The notes under the pieces: generated by a model
Seen by the model: only the letters and a program-made list of their open reading frames with translations
Databases searched by the model: none
What the model was told of the DNA's origin: nothing
Part shown: piece after piece, positions 1 through 6,191 of the stretch
Position numbering within the stretch: the stretch's first letter is position 1
Layout of the letters: every line of letters begins with the position of its first letter
Assembly (NCBI GenBank): GCA_007116915.1
Contig: SKHQ01000094.1
Span: 1 to 10,122 of the forward strand
DNA: 10,122 bases
Direction of reading: 5' to 3'
Origin: Candidatus Methanomethylophilaceae archaeon
GTDB taxonomy: Archaea > Thermoplasmatota > Thermoplasmata > Methanomassiliicoccales > Methanomethylophilaceae
Position numbers and translations under genes: made by a program

Positions 1-101
1 GCCACACAGGAGCGGCATCCCACCACTAGTATCCTGCCGCCTCCCTCGGACTCCACCATACTGATGATGTCCGCCAATGGTTTCTGCTCGCCGATTATCA
101 T
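1..101 (-). CDS. MTHFR C-terminal-domain protein (MetV-like), N-terminal fragment
   Basis: This is the start of a minus-strand gene that runs off the left edge of the window. Reading down from an ATG at 101-99, 33 codons stay open to the edge. The peptide begins MIIGEQKPLADII and continues to ILVVGCRSCV. That pattern, a short helix containing KPL followed by a beta strand and a VVGC-x2-CV cysteine pair, is how I recall the MTHFR C-terminal domain family (MetV-like zinc or Fe-S proteins) beginning. In acetogens, MetV partners MetF in reducing methylene-tetrahydrofolate. A GAGG-type ribosome binding site (revcomp of about 110-113) lies 8 nt before the ATG. The neighbouring fhs and folD, also tetrahydrofolate enzymes, support the assignment. 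Only about 33 residues are visible, so the family call rests on a short but characteristic N-terminus. It could be another protein sharing this Rossmann-like start. Confidence 0.6.
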   Translation of the reverse strand, partial: MIIGEQKPLADIISMVESEGGGRILVVGCRSCV

Positions 102-151
102 AATTCCATCCTCTTCCCCCGGGAGGGACAATCCAATCAAGAATAAGGGCG

Positions 152-166
152 ATATAACCTTTATGT
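152..166 (+). promoter_or_regulatory. Candidate box A between the MetV-like gene and the deacetylase gene
   Basis: The 116-bp gap between the divergent genes holds an AT-rich patch, ATATAACCTTTATGT. On the plus strand this would start transcription near 180-190, giving the deacetylase mRNA a short leader with its ribosome binding site. Read on the minus strand, GTTATAT (revcomp of 152-158) would start transcription near 128, about 27 nt before the MetV-like ATG. The rest of the gap shows no other feature. This is promoter inference from spacing and composition only. Confidence 0.4.
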
Positions 167-217
167 CCTGAGGCTCTTCTGTGAGTTTAGGAACGGAATG
201 AAGGAGGCGGGAATGAG

Positions 218-1042
218 ATGAGGATTCTGGCATTCACAATCGACCTCGACCGGGACTGCAACACCGCAGTCCGCGGTGAGACCGCGGCAGCATCGCGTTC
301 CTGCGGCGTAACGACTGACCCGTGTCACGACGCCTCCTCGCAGGGTATGGAGGTCATCGCTGACATGCTACGGTCGATGGCGTTTCCCGCCACGATATTC
401 GCTGAAGGTGACTCGTTGCGCATGCTCGCCGACCCCTCGGTGGTCAAGGGCCTTGAAATCGCATGCCATGGGATGGAGCACGAGGACCTTACCGGCGAAT
501 CGACCGGCATGCTGTTGGAAAACGATCAACTGGAGGACATAATCTCACGGTCCTGGGACACGGTGGTCTCCGTCACTGGTGATGTGCCACGCGGTTTCCG
601 CGCCCCCTATCTGAACATCGACCCCCGCGTCCTCGCCCTCGTCAAGGAACGCGGTTTCACCTACGACTCATCGATGACCGAGAAAGTCCTCGACGGAGTG
701 CTGATGCCCAAGTTCCTTCCGCAGGGGATGTGGGAATTCCCCTTGGCACGCGACACCGATTCCGATGGCAAGGTCATAGATTCATACCTGTGGGCCATGC
801 ATGAAGGCCGAAGGCCTGAATCGGACTATATGCGCATGATCGACCGTTTCCAAGAGGGCGTCCTGGTGATGGCGACACATAGTTGGCACGTCATGGAGGG
901 CGTCCGGGAAGGTCCCAAGGGTTCCAAACAGACCGCTGAGGAAGCGGACGCCATCGCACGGATGCTAGGACATGCCCGGGACTCCGGATTCGAGCTTTTG
1001 CCTCTGGCCGCAGTCGAGGACCTGCTCAACGAAGACCGGTGA
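218..1042 (+). CDS. Polysaccharide deacetylase (NodB homology) family protein
   Basis: A 274-residue protein of the NodB/carbohydrate esterase 4 fold, which removes N- or O-acyl groups from sugars with a bound divalent metal. The motifs run in order: TIDLDRD (residues 7-13, the catalytic/metal Asp region), ATIFAEG (58-64), CHGMEH (83-88, the metal-binding H-x3-H), RGFRAPY (125-131) and ATHSWH (219-224, the C-terminal catalytic His). No signal peptide or membrane segment is seen, so it is probably cytosolic, acting on a soluble or lipid-linked sugar on the inner face. The ATG at 218 is preceded by a strong GGAGG (203-207) with 10 nt spacing. The segment between motif 1 and the TIF motif is longer than in compact NodB proteins. 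Its 3' end overlaps the convergent fhs by 17 bp. The substrate cannot be told from sequence; cell-envelope glycan or N-glycan precursor is a guess. Confidence 0.85.
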   Translation: MRILAFTIDLDRDCNTAVRGETAAASRSCGVTTDPCHDASSQGMEVIADMLRSMAFPATIFAEGDSLRMLADPSVVKGLEIACHGMEHEDLTGESTGMLLENDQLEDIISRSWDTVVSVTGDVPRGFRAPYLNIDPRVLALVKERGFTYDSSMTEKVLDGVLMPKFLPQGMWEFPLARDTDSDGKVIDSYLWAMHEGRRPESDYMRMIDRFQEGVLVMATHSWHVMEGVREGPKGSKQTAEEADAIARMLGHARDSGFELLPLAAVEDLLNEDR

Positions 1043-2696
1043 CCTGTCCGCACTCATCAAGGTCTATGTCCATCGCCGACGGTCTCTTGGGCAGTCCGGG
1101 CATTAGGTTCATCTGTCCGCAGATGGGGACCACGAACCCCGCCCCGCTGGAGATGGTCAACTCCCTGACGGTGAGTTTCCAACCCGCGGGCGCCCCCCGC
1201 CGCCGCGGATCGTCGGTCAACGACGCCTGTGTCTTCGCCATGCAGACCGGCAGATGACCGTAACCGTGGGCCTCTATGGAATCCAGTGACTTCTCCGCTG
1301 CGCTGAGGAATATAACCTGCCCCGCTCCGTATATGAGCTTGGCCACCGTCTCCACCTTCTCCCGTATGGGAAGGTCGGTGTCATACAGCATGCGGAAGGC
1401 ACCGTCATCACGGTCAATGGTATCAAGGACCTTGCGCGCCAAATCCTCTCCCCCGGCACCGCCCTCCTCGAAGACGGTGGAGACCGCCGCCTCCACATCT
1501 AGTTCGGCGCAATGGTCCACCACCGCCGCGAGCTCCTCGGGGCTGTCACCGGGGAAGCGGTTGACGGCGACCACCACTGGTAGTCCGAACAGTCTTATGT
1601 TGGAGATGTGACGGTCGAGGTTGCCGAATCCCTGTTTCAGAGAGTCCATGTCTGCCAGGCTGCAGTCCTCGACGCACTTGCCGCCATGCATCTTGAGCGC
1701 CCTGACCGAGGCCACCAGGACTACGCAGTCAGGAACCAATCCCGTTTGTCTGCATACGATATTGAAGAACTTCTCCGCTCCCAGGTCGGCGGCGAAACCG
1801 GTCTCAGTGACCACATAGTCCGCCAGCTTCAAAGCGTAGCGGGTGGCGACCACCGAGTTCGTGCCATGGGCGATGTTGGCGAAAGGAAAACCATGCACGA
1901 ATACCGGCTGACCTTCGAGGGTCTGTACCAGATTGGGGCATATCGCGTCTTTGAGAAGAGCCATCAAGGCCCCCACGCATCCCAGCTGACGTGCAAGGAC
2001 GGGGTTGCCGTCGTGGTTGTAAGCCACCGTGATCCTCTCCAACCTCTCCCGAAGGTCATCGGGGCAATTGGCTAAAGCCAGTATGGCGCTTATCTCCGAT
2101 GCCGGGGTGATCATGAATGAGCTCTCATGGGGGACTCCTCCCTTGACCTTCCCGCCCAAGCCCATCACGATGTGTCTCAGCTCACGTGATCCGATGTCCA
2201 TGGCCTTTCCGAGCAGGATGCGGGTGGGGTCTATGTCAAGGTCGTTGCCCTTGGCGATGTGATTCTCCAATACCGCTGATAGAAGGTTGTGCGCCGCTCC
2301 CACGGCATGGATGTCACCGGTGAAATGCAGATTTATCTCCACCATGGGGTGCACCTGGGCCTTGCCACCGCCGGTGGCGCCTCCCTTTATACCGAATATC
2401 GGTCCCAAAGACGGTTCCCTTAATGTTCCCATAGCATCGGCACCGAGTCTGCCCAGCCCTTGGACGAGGCCGATGGTGGTGACCGTCTTACCCTCTCCTG
2501 CGGGGGTGGCGGTTATCGCCGTCGTCACGATGAGCTTGCCGTTCGGACGTCCGTCGAAGCGGGTCAGCGAGGTGAGGGGGATCTTGGCAGCATCCCTGCC
2601 ATATAGCAACACATCCTCCCTATCCAGGCCCAAGGACTCCGCCACATTCAATATGGGGCGTACGCCGTAGCTTTTGTCACCGTTATCCGAGCTCAT
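1026..2696 (-). CDS. fhs: Formate--tetrahydrofolate ligase
   Basis: Full-length (556 aa) N10-formyl-H4F synthetase, which joins formate to tetrahydrofolate using ATP. The P-loop TPAGEGKT is at residues 64-71. The family signature follows: REPSLGPIFG (93-102), GGATGGGKAQV (105-115), and FTGDIHAVGAAHNLLSA (125-141). The C-terminus carries LPKRPSAMDID and the usual terminal G-L dipeptide, so both ends look intact; length equals the bacterial norm. The ATG at 2696 fits the family N-terminus and lies about 26 nt from a TATA-like element, suggesting a leaderless transcript. It is divergent from folD, whose product acts next in the pathway, so joint control from the shared 86-bp gap is plausible. 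In methanogens without the H4MPT pathway, this enzyme would supply formyl groups for purines and possibly other C1 needs. The bacterial-type enzyme suggests ancient horizontal acquisition; this is inference. Confidence 0.97.
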   Translation of the reverse strand: MSSDNGDKSYGVRPILNVAESLGLDREDVLLYGRDAAKIPLTSLTRFDGRPNGKLIVTTAITATPAGEGKTVTTIGLVQGLGRLGADAMGTLREPSLGPIFGIKGGATGGGKAQVHPMVEINLHFTGDIHAVGAAHNLLSAVLENHIAKGNDLDIDPTRILLGKAMDIGSRELRHIVMGLGGKVKGGVPHESSFMITPASEISAILALANCPDDLRERLERITVAYNHDGNPVLARQLGCVGALMALLKDAICPNLVQTLEGQPVFVHGFPFANIAHGTNSVVATRYALKLADYVVTETGFAADLGAEKFFNIVCRQTGLVPDCVVLVASVRALKMHGGKCVEDCSLADMDSLKQGFGNLDRHISNIRLFGLPVVVAVNRFPGDSPEELAAVVDHCAELDVEAAVSTVFEEGGAGGEDLARKVLDTIDRDDGAFRMLYDTDLPIREKVETVAKLIYGAGQVIFLSAAEKSLDSIEAHGYGHLPVCMAKTQASLTDDPRRRGAPAGWKLTVRELTISSGAGFVVPICGQMNLMPGLPKRPSAMDIDLDECGQVTGLR

Positions 2697-2716
2697 CCAA
2701 CCCCCAATCCACTTCC

Positions 2717-2727
2717 CTTTAAATTAT
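2717..2727 (-). promoter_or_regulatory. fhs box A (TATA) element
   Basis: On the minus strand the sequence reads ATAATTTAAAG. Its centre is about 26 nt from the fhs ATG at 2696, which places the expected transcription start at or next to the start codon. That implies a leaderless mRNA, and indeed no Shine-Dalgarno is evident in the 20 nt before the ATG beyond a loose GGGGG run at 2701-2705. Confidence 0.6.
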
Positions 2728-2740
2728 GTTTTTGAGTTGT

Positions 2741-2756
2741 GAAAAGACTATATATC
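2741..2756 (+). promoter_or_regulatory. folD promoter: purine-rich BRE-like segment plus TATA box
   Basis: GAAAAG (2741-2746) followed by CTATATAT (2748-2755) matches the archaeal BRE/box A layout. The box centre lies about 31 nt before the folD ATG at 2783, predicting a start near 2778 and a leader of about 5 nt or none. The folD and fhs boxes are about 30 bp apart centre to centre and point away from each other. Confidence 0.65.
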
Positions 2757-2782
2757 GACCTCGCATAGTGCAAAACGATAGG

Positions 2783-3667
2783 ATGAGTCTCCGTCTGATT
2801 AACGGCAGGGATGTGGCCGCCCAGGTCACAGAGGCGCTGAACGACAGGTTGCAGGCCTTGAGGGTCCAGGGCACCAATCCCGGATTGGCGGTGGTGGTCG
2901 TCGGTGACGACCCCGCGTCCCACGTCTATGTGCGGATGAAGGGCAAGGCCTGTGAGAGGCTGGGAATGCTATCGCGTACGCACATCCTCCCTTCCGTGAC
3001 ATCCGAGGATGAGTTACTCGATATGATCGACTCCCTCAACGCTGATGTGGAGATACACGGCATTCTCTGTCAGCTCCCTCTTCCTCCCCATATCGATGAA
3101 CGCAAGGTCATCGAACGCATCGATCCCCACAAGGACGTGGATGCTTTTCACCCTTACAACGTGGGCCGGATGCTGATCGGGGATCCTTTGTTCCTGCCCG
3201 CCACTCCGGCGGGCATTCAACGACTTCTAATGAGTTATGATGTCGAGACCCGTGGTAAACACGTAGTGGTCCTCGGCCGCAGCAACATAGTGGGAAAGCC
3301 CATGGCCTCCATTCTCATGCAGAAGGGCGACGGTGCCGATGCCACCGTGACCGTGGCCCACTCCCGCAGCAAAGACCTTGCCGGGTTGTGCCGACAAGCG
3401 GACATACTCATCGCCGCAGTGGGCATTCCGCTGTTTGTCAAGGCGGACATGGTGAAGGAGGGGTCGGTGGTCATTGATGTTGGGACCAATCGTGTCGATG
3501 ACGCGACAAGCGACAAAGGCTACCGCCTCGTGGGGGATGTGGATTTCGATAACGTAAAGGAGAAGGTCTCGGCGATATCTCCCTCGCCCGGGGGCGTTGG
3601 GCCTATGACCATAGCGATGCTCATGGAGAACACCGTCAAGGCGGCCGAGATGTCCTTGCGTCACTAG
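2783..3667 (+). CDS. folD: Bifunctional methylene-H4F dehydrogenase / methenyl-H4F cyclohydrolase
   Basis: A 294-residue FolD, the usual length for the family. It oxidises methylene-H4F to methenyl-H4F with NAD(P)+ and hydrolyses that to formyl-H4F. The active-site Y49-x3-K53 pair lies in HVYVRMKGKACE, followed by CQLPLPPHI (96-104) and KDVDAF (117-122, usually KDVDGF). The dinucleotide-binding GRSNIVGKPMA spans 165-175, and the C-terminal SPSPGGVGPMT spans 267-276. The frame is open upstream to 2726, but residues before MSLRLINGRD do not belong to the family, and the TATA box lies inside that extension. The ATG at 2783 is therefore the start. FolD is divergent from fhs and completes the formate-to-methylene branch. 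It ends in TAG, and the frame beyond the TAG runs on without a stop into kptA (see findings). Confidence 0.97.
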   Translation: MSLRLINGRDVAAQVTEALNDRLQALRVQGTNPGLAVVVVGDDPASHVYVRMKGKACERLGMLSRTHILPSVTSEDELLDMIDSLNADVEIHGILCQLPLPPHIDERKVIERIDPHKDVDAFHPYNVGRMLIGDPLFLPATPAGIQRLLMSYDVETRGKHVVVLGRSNIVGKPMASILMQKGDGADATVTVAHSRSKDLAGLCRQADILIAAVGIPLFVKADMVKEGSVVIDVGTNRVDDATSDKGYRLVGDVDFDNVKEKVSAISPSPGGVGPMTIAMLMENTVKAAEMSLRH

Positions 3668-3668
3668 T

Positions 3669-3697
3669 CGATAGAAAGGTATTTCTTGATACCATCG
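3669..3697 (+). other. Possible stem-loop directly after the folD amber stop
   Basis: CGAT (3669-3672) and GGTAT (3678-3682) pair with the contiguous ATACCATCG (3689-3697). This gives a 9-bp stem interrupted by a 5-nt 5' bulge (AGAAA) and closed by a 6-nt loop (TTCTTG). It begins one base after the TAG and lies in the 45-nt folD-kptA gap. It could be an mRNA processing or stability element, a translational control for kptA, or chance. Confidence 0.35.
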
Positions 3698-3712
3698 CCT
3701 TGGGGGATGAAC

Positions 3713-4348
3713 ATGCTGAGGGAATGTGAAGAACACGGATACTTCCGCGATGAGCGCTGCCCGGTCTGCGACGAAGAGGGCAAGTTCCTCATGAGCACCG
3801 AGGAGATGGACAAGGTCGGACGGACCATGGCAGGCATTCTGCGCCACTTCCCGGAGAGGTTCGAGTTGGAGATGGATGAGCAGGGCTTCGTTTCCTTGAG
3901 GGAGATGGTGTCCGGGATGAGGGACAACAACCGTCGCATGCACTGGTTGCGGACCCATCATGTAATCGCCTTGGTGGAGAGCGATCCCAAGGGCAGATAC
4001 CAGGTCAGCGGCGACAGTGTGCGCGCCACATACGGGCATACTCTCGAACTAGACCTAAGACACCCCTCCGACAACATACCTGAAGAACTCTACTATCCCG
4101 CCACTCCTGATGAGTCGGATATAATTCTGGAGATCGGCATAATACCCGCCGACCGTCGCATGGTGCATCTGTCGAAGACCTATGAAGATGCATTCTCCGC
4201 CGGATCTGTCAGGGTGGATGATCCAGTGATATTGGCGGTGGACACCGTCAAGGCAAGGGCCGACGGCATTGAGATCGGACGGGCCGCCCGTACCGTGTAT
4301 CTATGCAAACAGATCCCGCCAGAGTATCTGAGTGTGAGTCAGCGCTGA
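3713..4348 (+). CDS. kptA: RNA 2'-phosphotransferase (Tpt1/KptA family)
   Basis: This enzyme moves an internal RNA 2'-phosphate, such as that left by some tRNA ligations, onto NAD+, giving ADP-ribose 1''-2''-cyclic phosphate. From the ATG at 3713 it is 211 aa. The archaeal zinc ribbon comes first (C5, H8, C16-x2-C19 in ECEEHGYF...RCPVC), then LRHFPE (43-48) with the Arg-His pair, a winged-helix segment, and RATYGHT (104-110). LYYPAT (127-131) sits where bacterial members have LYHGT; I recall similar YP forms in euryarchaeal members. RRMVHLS (148-154) and a C-terminal VPP-like IPPEYL complete the fold. The expected R/H/R/R catalytic set is present. An in-frame TTG at 3686 and an ATG at 3707 are alternative starts. 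I prefer 3713 because the zinc ribbon follows directly and GGGGG (3702-3706) sits 6 nt upstream. It is 1 nt from the next gene. Confidence 0.9.
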   Translation: MLRECEEHGYFRDERCPVCDEEGKFLMSTEEMDKVGRTMAGILRHFPERFELEMDEQGFVSLREMVSGMRDNNRRMHWLRTHHVIALVESDPKGRYQVSGDSVRATYGHTLELDLRHPSDNIPEELYYPATPDESDIILEIGIIPADRRMVHLSKTYEDAFSAGSVRVDDPVILAVDTVKARADGIEIGRAARTVYLCKQIPPEYLSVSQR

Positions 4349-4349
4349 G

Positions 4350-5180
4350 ATGTTCCGTAACGCGTCCGAGCTCATGGAATCCTCGCCGCAGGATTACTAC
4401 CGCTCGCATGTCATCTCATTCCAATGGCAGGACTTCCAGCCTGTGCTTAGCGAGAGGGTGATCTCCAGCGGAGAGGTCCGTAGGATATCCATGGATCCTT
4501 TGGACATGTTCGTCTCCGAGGCCCGCCGTTGCGTCGGCGGCGAGGAGGTCTGCGACGCCGTACTTGAGAACCGCATGCCACATTGCCGAGGATGCGACAG
4601 CTTTCCGGTGCAGGAGTGCCGGTTCCAACCCCGTTGCCGCGGCACCATGTGCGAGGGCACCATGTGCGGGGATCCCCACGTGGTGTACATAACCGTCTTC
4701 GCCTCCAACCTGAAAGTGGGGATGACCCGATCCTCACGTTTGCGGGAGAGGGGCATAGAGCAGGGTGCGGACATGATAATCGCGGTGGGGGAGTACGGGT
4801 CCCGCTTGGAGGCGCGGTCGGCGGAGCAGTCCCTGTCCCGTTCCAGGGGAATCCCGCAAACCATGTCCCTGGCATCCTTTTCCAATTGTTTGGGGGACGA
4901 CTCCCTGAACCAGGCCAAGGCCAGATGGGAGGATGTCGGGCCTTCGTTCAGCCCTTTGACGGAGATGGTGCTCGACGGCTATCCGCTCAAGGGATTGGAG
5001 GGCGTGCCACGCATCATGCCCTCTGCCGGAAAGCACCGCGGCGATCTCATGGGCGCCAAGGGGCGCCTGGCGGTCTACCGTGACGAACTGGGAATGCTCA
5101 AGGCACTTGACCTCAAGGACCTCGTATCCCGTTTCATTGGAACGGCCCCCTCGCTCTGTGCCCAGTCGACGCTCTTCTAA
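4350..5180 (+). CDS. DUF2797 family protein, Cys-rich, GIY-YIG-like core
   Basis: A 276-aa protein matching DUF2797, a family without an assigned function. The N-terminal part is followed by a dense cysteine cluster (C61, C68, C79, C82, C90, C96, C101, C106), probably metal binding. Next comes the family core GDPHVVYITVF (107-117), NLKVGMTR (120-127), a basic LRERGIEQGA segment (131-140) and an E-rich helix. That V-Y-I ... K-V-G-x-T-R pattern resembles the GIY-YIG nuclease fold, a similarity from my knowledge of such folds that I have not computed. The ATG at 4350 follows the kptA TGA by a single base (TGAGATG), so the two are surely co-transcribed and probably translationally coupled. No membrane segment is seen. 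The coupling to KptA hints at nucleic acid work, but the role is unknown. A 15-bp tandem duplication lies inside the Cys cluster. The gene ends in TAA. Confidence 0.8.
   Translation: MFRNASELMESSPQDYYRSHVISFQWQDFQPVLSERVISSGEVRRISMDPLDMFVSEARRCVGGEEVCDAVLENRMPHCRGCDSFPVQECRFQPRCRGTMCEGTMCGDPHVVYITVFASNLKVGMTRSSRLRERGIEQGADMIIAVGEYGSRLEARSAEQSLSRSRGIPQTMSLASFSNCLGDDSLNQAKARWEDVGPSFSPLTEMVLDGYPLKGLEGVPRIMPSAGKHRGDLMGAKGRLAVYRDELGMLKALDLKDLVSRFIGTAPSLCAQSTLF
4641..4670 (+). repeat. Two-copy 15-bp in-frame tandem duplication in the DUF2797 gene
   Basis: Units 4641-4655 and 4656-4670 match at 14 of 15 positions, each starting GGCACCATGTGCG. They encode GTMCE and GTMCG (residues 98-107), so the duplication adds one cysteine to the cluster just before the PHVVYI core. 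Confidence 0.9.
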
Positions 5181-5192
5181 AACAATAAAAAC
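5181..5192 (+). promoter_or_regulatory. Weak candidate box A for the marker-11 operon
   Basis: The 51-bp gap between the DUF2797 gene and the next ORF opens with the A-rich AACAATAAAAAC. Its position would put a transcription start near 5213, giving a leader of roughly 19 nt. It is only composition-based. A second AT patch (ATAAAGAATT, 5211-5220) is too close to the ATG to serve as box A. Confidence 0.3.
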
Positions 5193-5231
5193 GTTGACTG
5201 TGTTCACCGGATAAAGAATTGATGTGCTGCA

Positions 5232-6182
5232 ATGACCGAGACATTAAGACCAGACCAGGTCAAGGACCGTTACGGCAGGTTGTTCTGCAAAGGCTTCTTC
5301 ACCATAGTCGATGAGAAGAACGGCATAGCTCAGGTCATTGAGAGATGCATAGCCCGCGGACCTCCGGAATGGGATGCGGTTAACCGTAAGCGCGCCGGGG
5401 GGGTCGTCAAGGATGTCCGCGTTGATGGCCACACTCTGATCATGGACACCGTCATCGGCGAGGGTGAACTGTCGTTCGGACCGGTCACCAAGGATCTCGG
5501 CGGCCAAGGCCTGAAGTCCCTATTGATAGAAGGTGACCAGGTAGTCACCAGCTGGGTAGGCCTGGCCGGTGCCTCGGTCGGTGTCGGCGCCTGCATCCCG
5601 CAGGCTCCGGAGGTCATATCCACCACCTATCCCGACGATTTCAAGATCGGCGGCGCCCATCGCGCCGAGGTCGTGGTCCGAAGCCCCAAGATGGTCAGGG
5701 TGATAATCGGGGCCGATGACACGGACACCAAGGAGAAGGGTGCCTCATGGTCATTGATGATGAGGCTGGGTCAGGACTGTCCCGTGGGGCGGTTCCTGGA
5801 CCATAAGATAATTCAGCTCAACCCCTTGGTTCCGAACAAGACCACCAACTGCTGCTCCACCGCCGTATCGTTCGCGGTGGAGGAGAGGCAGATCGGGGAG
5901 CTCTTGGATTTCGCCAAGGACTATCTTCGTGAACATACCTACTCCGACGACACGGTGATGACCTCATACATAGGTCTGAAAGTCCCGGAAGCGTTGGAGG
6001 ATTTCGGCTGGAGGTCGAAGAGCATAATATTCACCATAGATGATGCCCTCGAAGCCGCGCAGGAATCCGGCGTCGAAGTGCATGTGATAACCGGTCCCAA
6101 AGGGACCATAGGCGCCGTCGCCGCCATAGGTTGCTTCGACATGGGCCTGAAAGCGGCAGGTCTGCCACAGGATTTCGAGTGA
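5232..6182 (+). CDS. Methanogenesis marker protein 11
   Basis: A 316-aa protein matching methanogenesis marker 11, a family restricted to methanogens and relatives whose biochemical role is not established to my knowledge. The N-terminal half includes the early ARGPPEWD segment and a Gly/Val-rich stretch (107-121). The C-terminal half carries IIGADDTDTKEKGASW (158-173), then HKIIQLNPLVPNKTTNCC (191-208) and PKGTIGAVAAIG (289-300). These resemble the ATP-binding and catalytic parts of TiaS, the tRNA-Ile2 agmatinylcytidine synthetase, so an ATP-dependent reaction is likely. It looks full length. The ATG at 5232 lacks a clear Shine-Dalgarno, and none of the nearby alternatives is in frame. The gene is 9 nt upstream of uppS, so the two form an operon. 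It is among the strongest evidence in this window that the organism is a methanogen. Confidence 0.9.
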   Translation: MTETLRPDQVKDRYGRLFCKGFFTIVDEKNGIAQVIERCIARGPPEWDAVNRKRAGGVVKDVRVDGHTLIMDTVIGEGELSFGPVTKDLGGQGLKSLLIEGDQVVTSWVGLAGASVGVGACIPQAPEVISTTYPDDFKIGGAHRAEVVVRSPKMVRVIIGADDTDTKEKGASWSLMMRLGQDCPVGRFLDHKIIQLNPLVPNKTTNCCSTAVSFAVEERQIGELLDFAKDYLREHTYSDDTVMTSYIGLKVPEALEDFGWRSKSIIFTIDDALEAAQESGVEVHVITGPKGTIGAVAAIGCFDMGLKAAGLPQDFE

Positions 6183-6191
6183 GTTGATACC

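Noticed and set aside
1026..1042. The 17-bp tail-to-tail overlap of the deacetylase gene and fhs as evidence of a frameshift or misassembly.
   Set aside because: Both proteins end normally and short convergent overlaps are common in compact archaeal genomes.
3227..4039. A 270-codon open frame on the minus strand opposite folD and kptA.
   Set aside because: The protein is rich in His, Val and Gly in the manner of antisense frames of GC-rich genes, has no recognisable domain, and both strands opposite it carry confident family members.
3707..4348. The LYYPAT sequence in place of LYHGT in KptA as a sign of an inactive enzyme.
   Set aside because: From memory, euryarchaeal KptA proteins commonly have YP forms at this spot, and the Arg/His catalytic set is intact.
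4583..5083. A 166-codon plus-strand frame inside the DUF2797 gene.
   Set aside because: It is an alternative frame of a recognisable family member, rich in Arg, Gly and Pro as expected for a shifted frame in GC-rich DNA.
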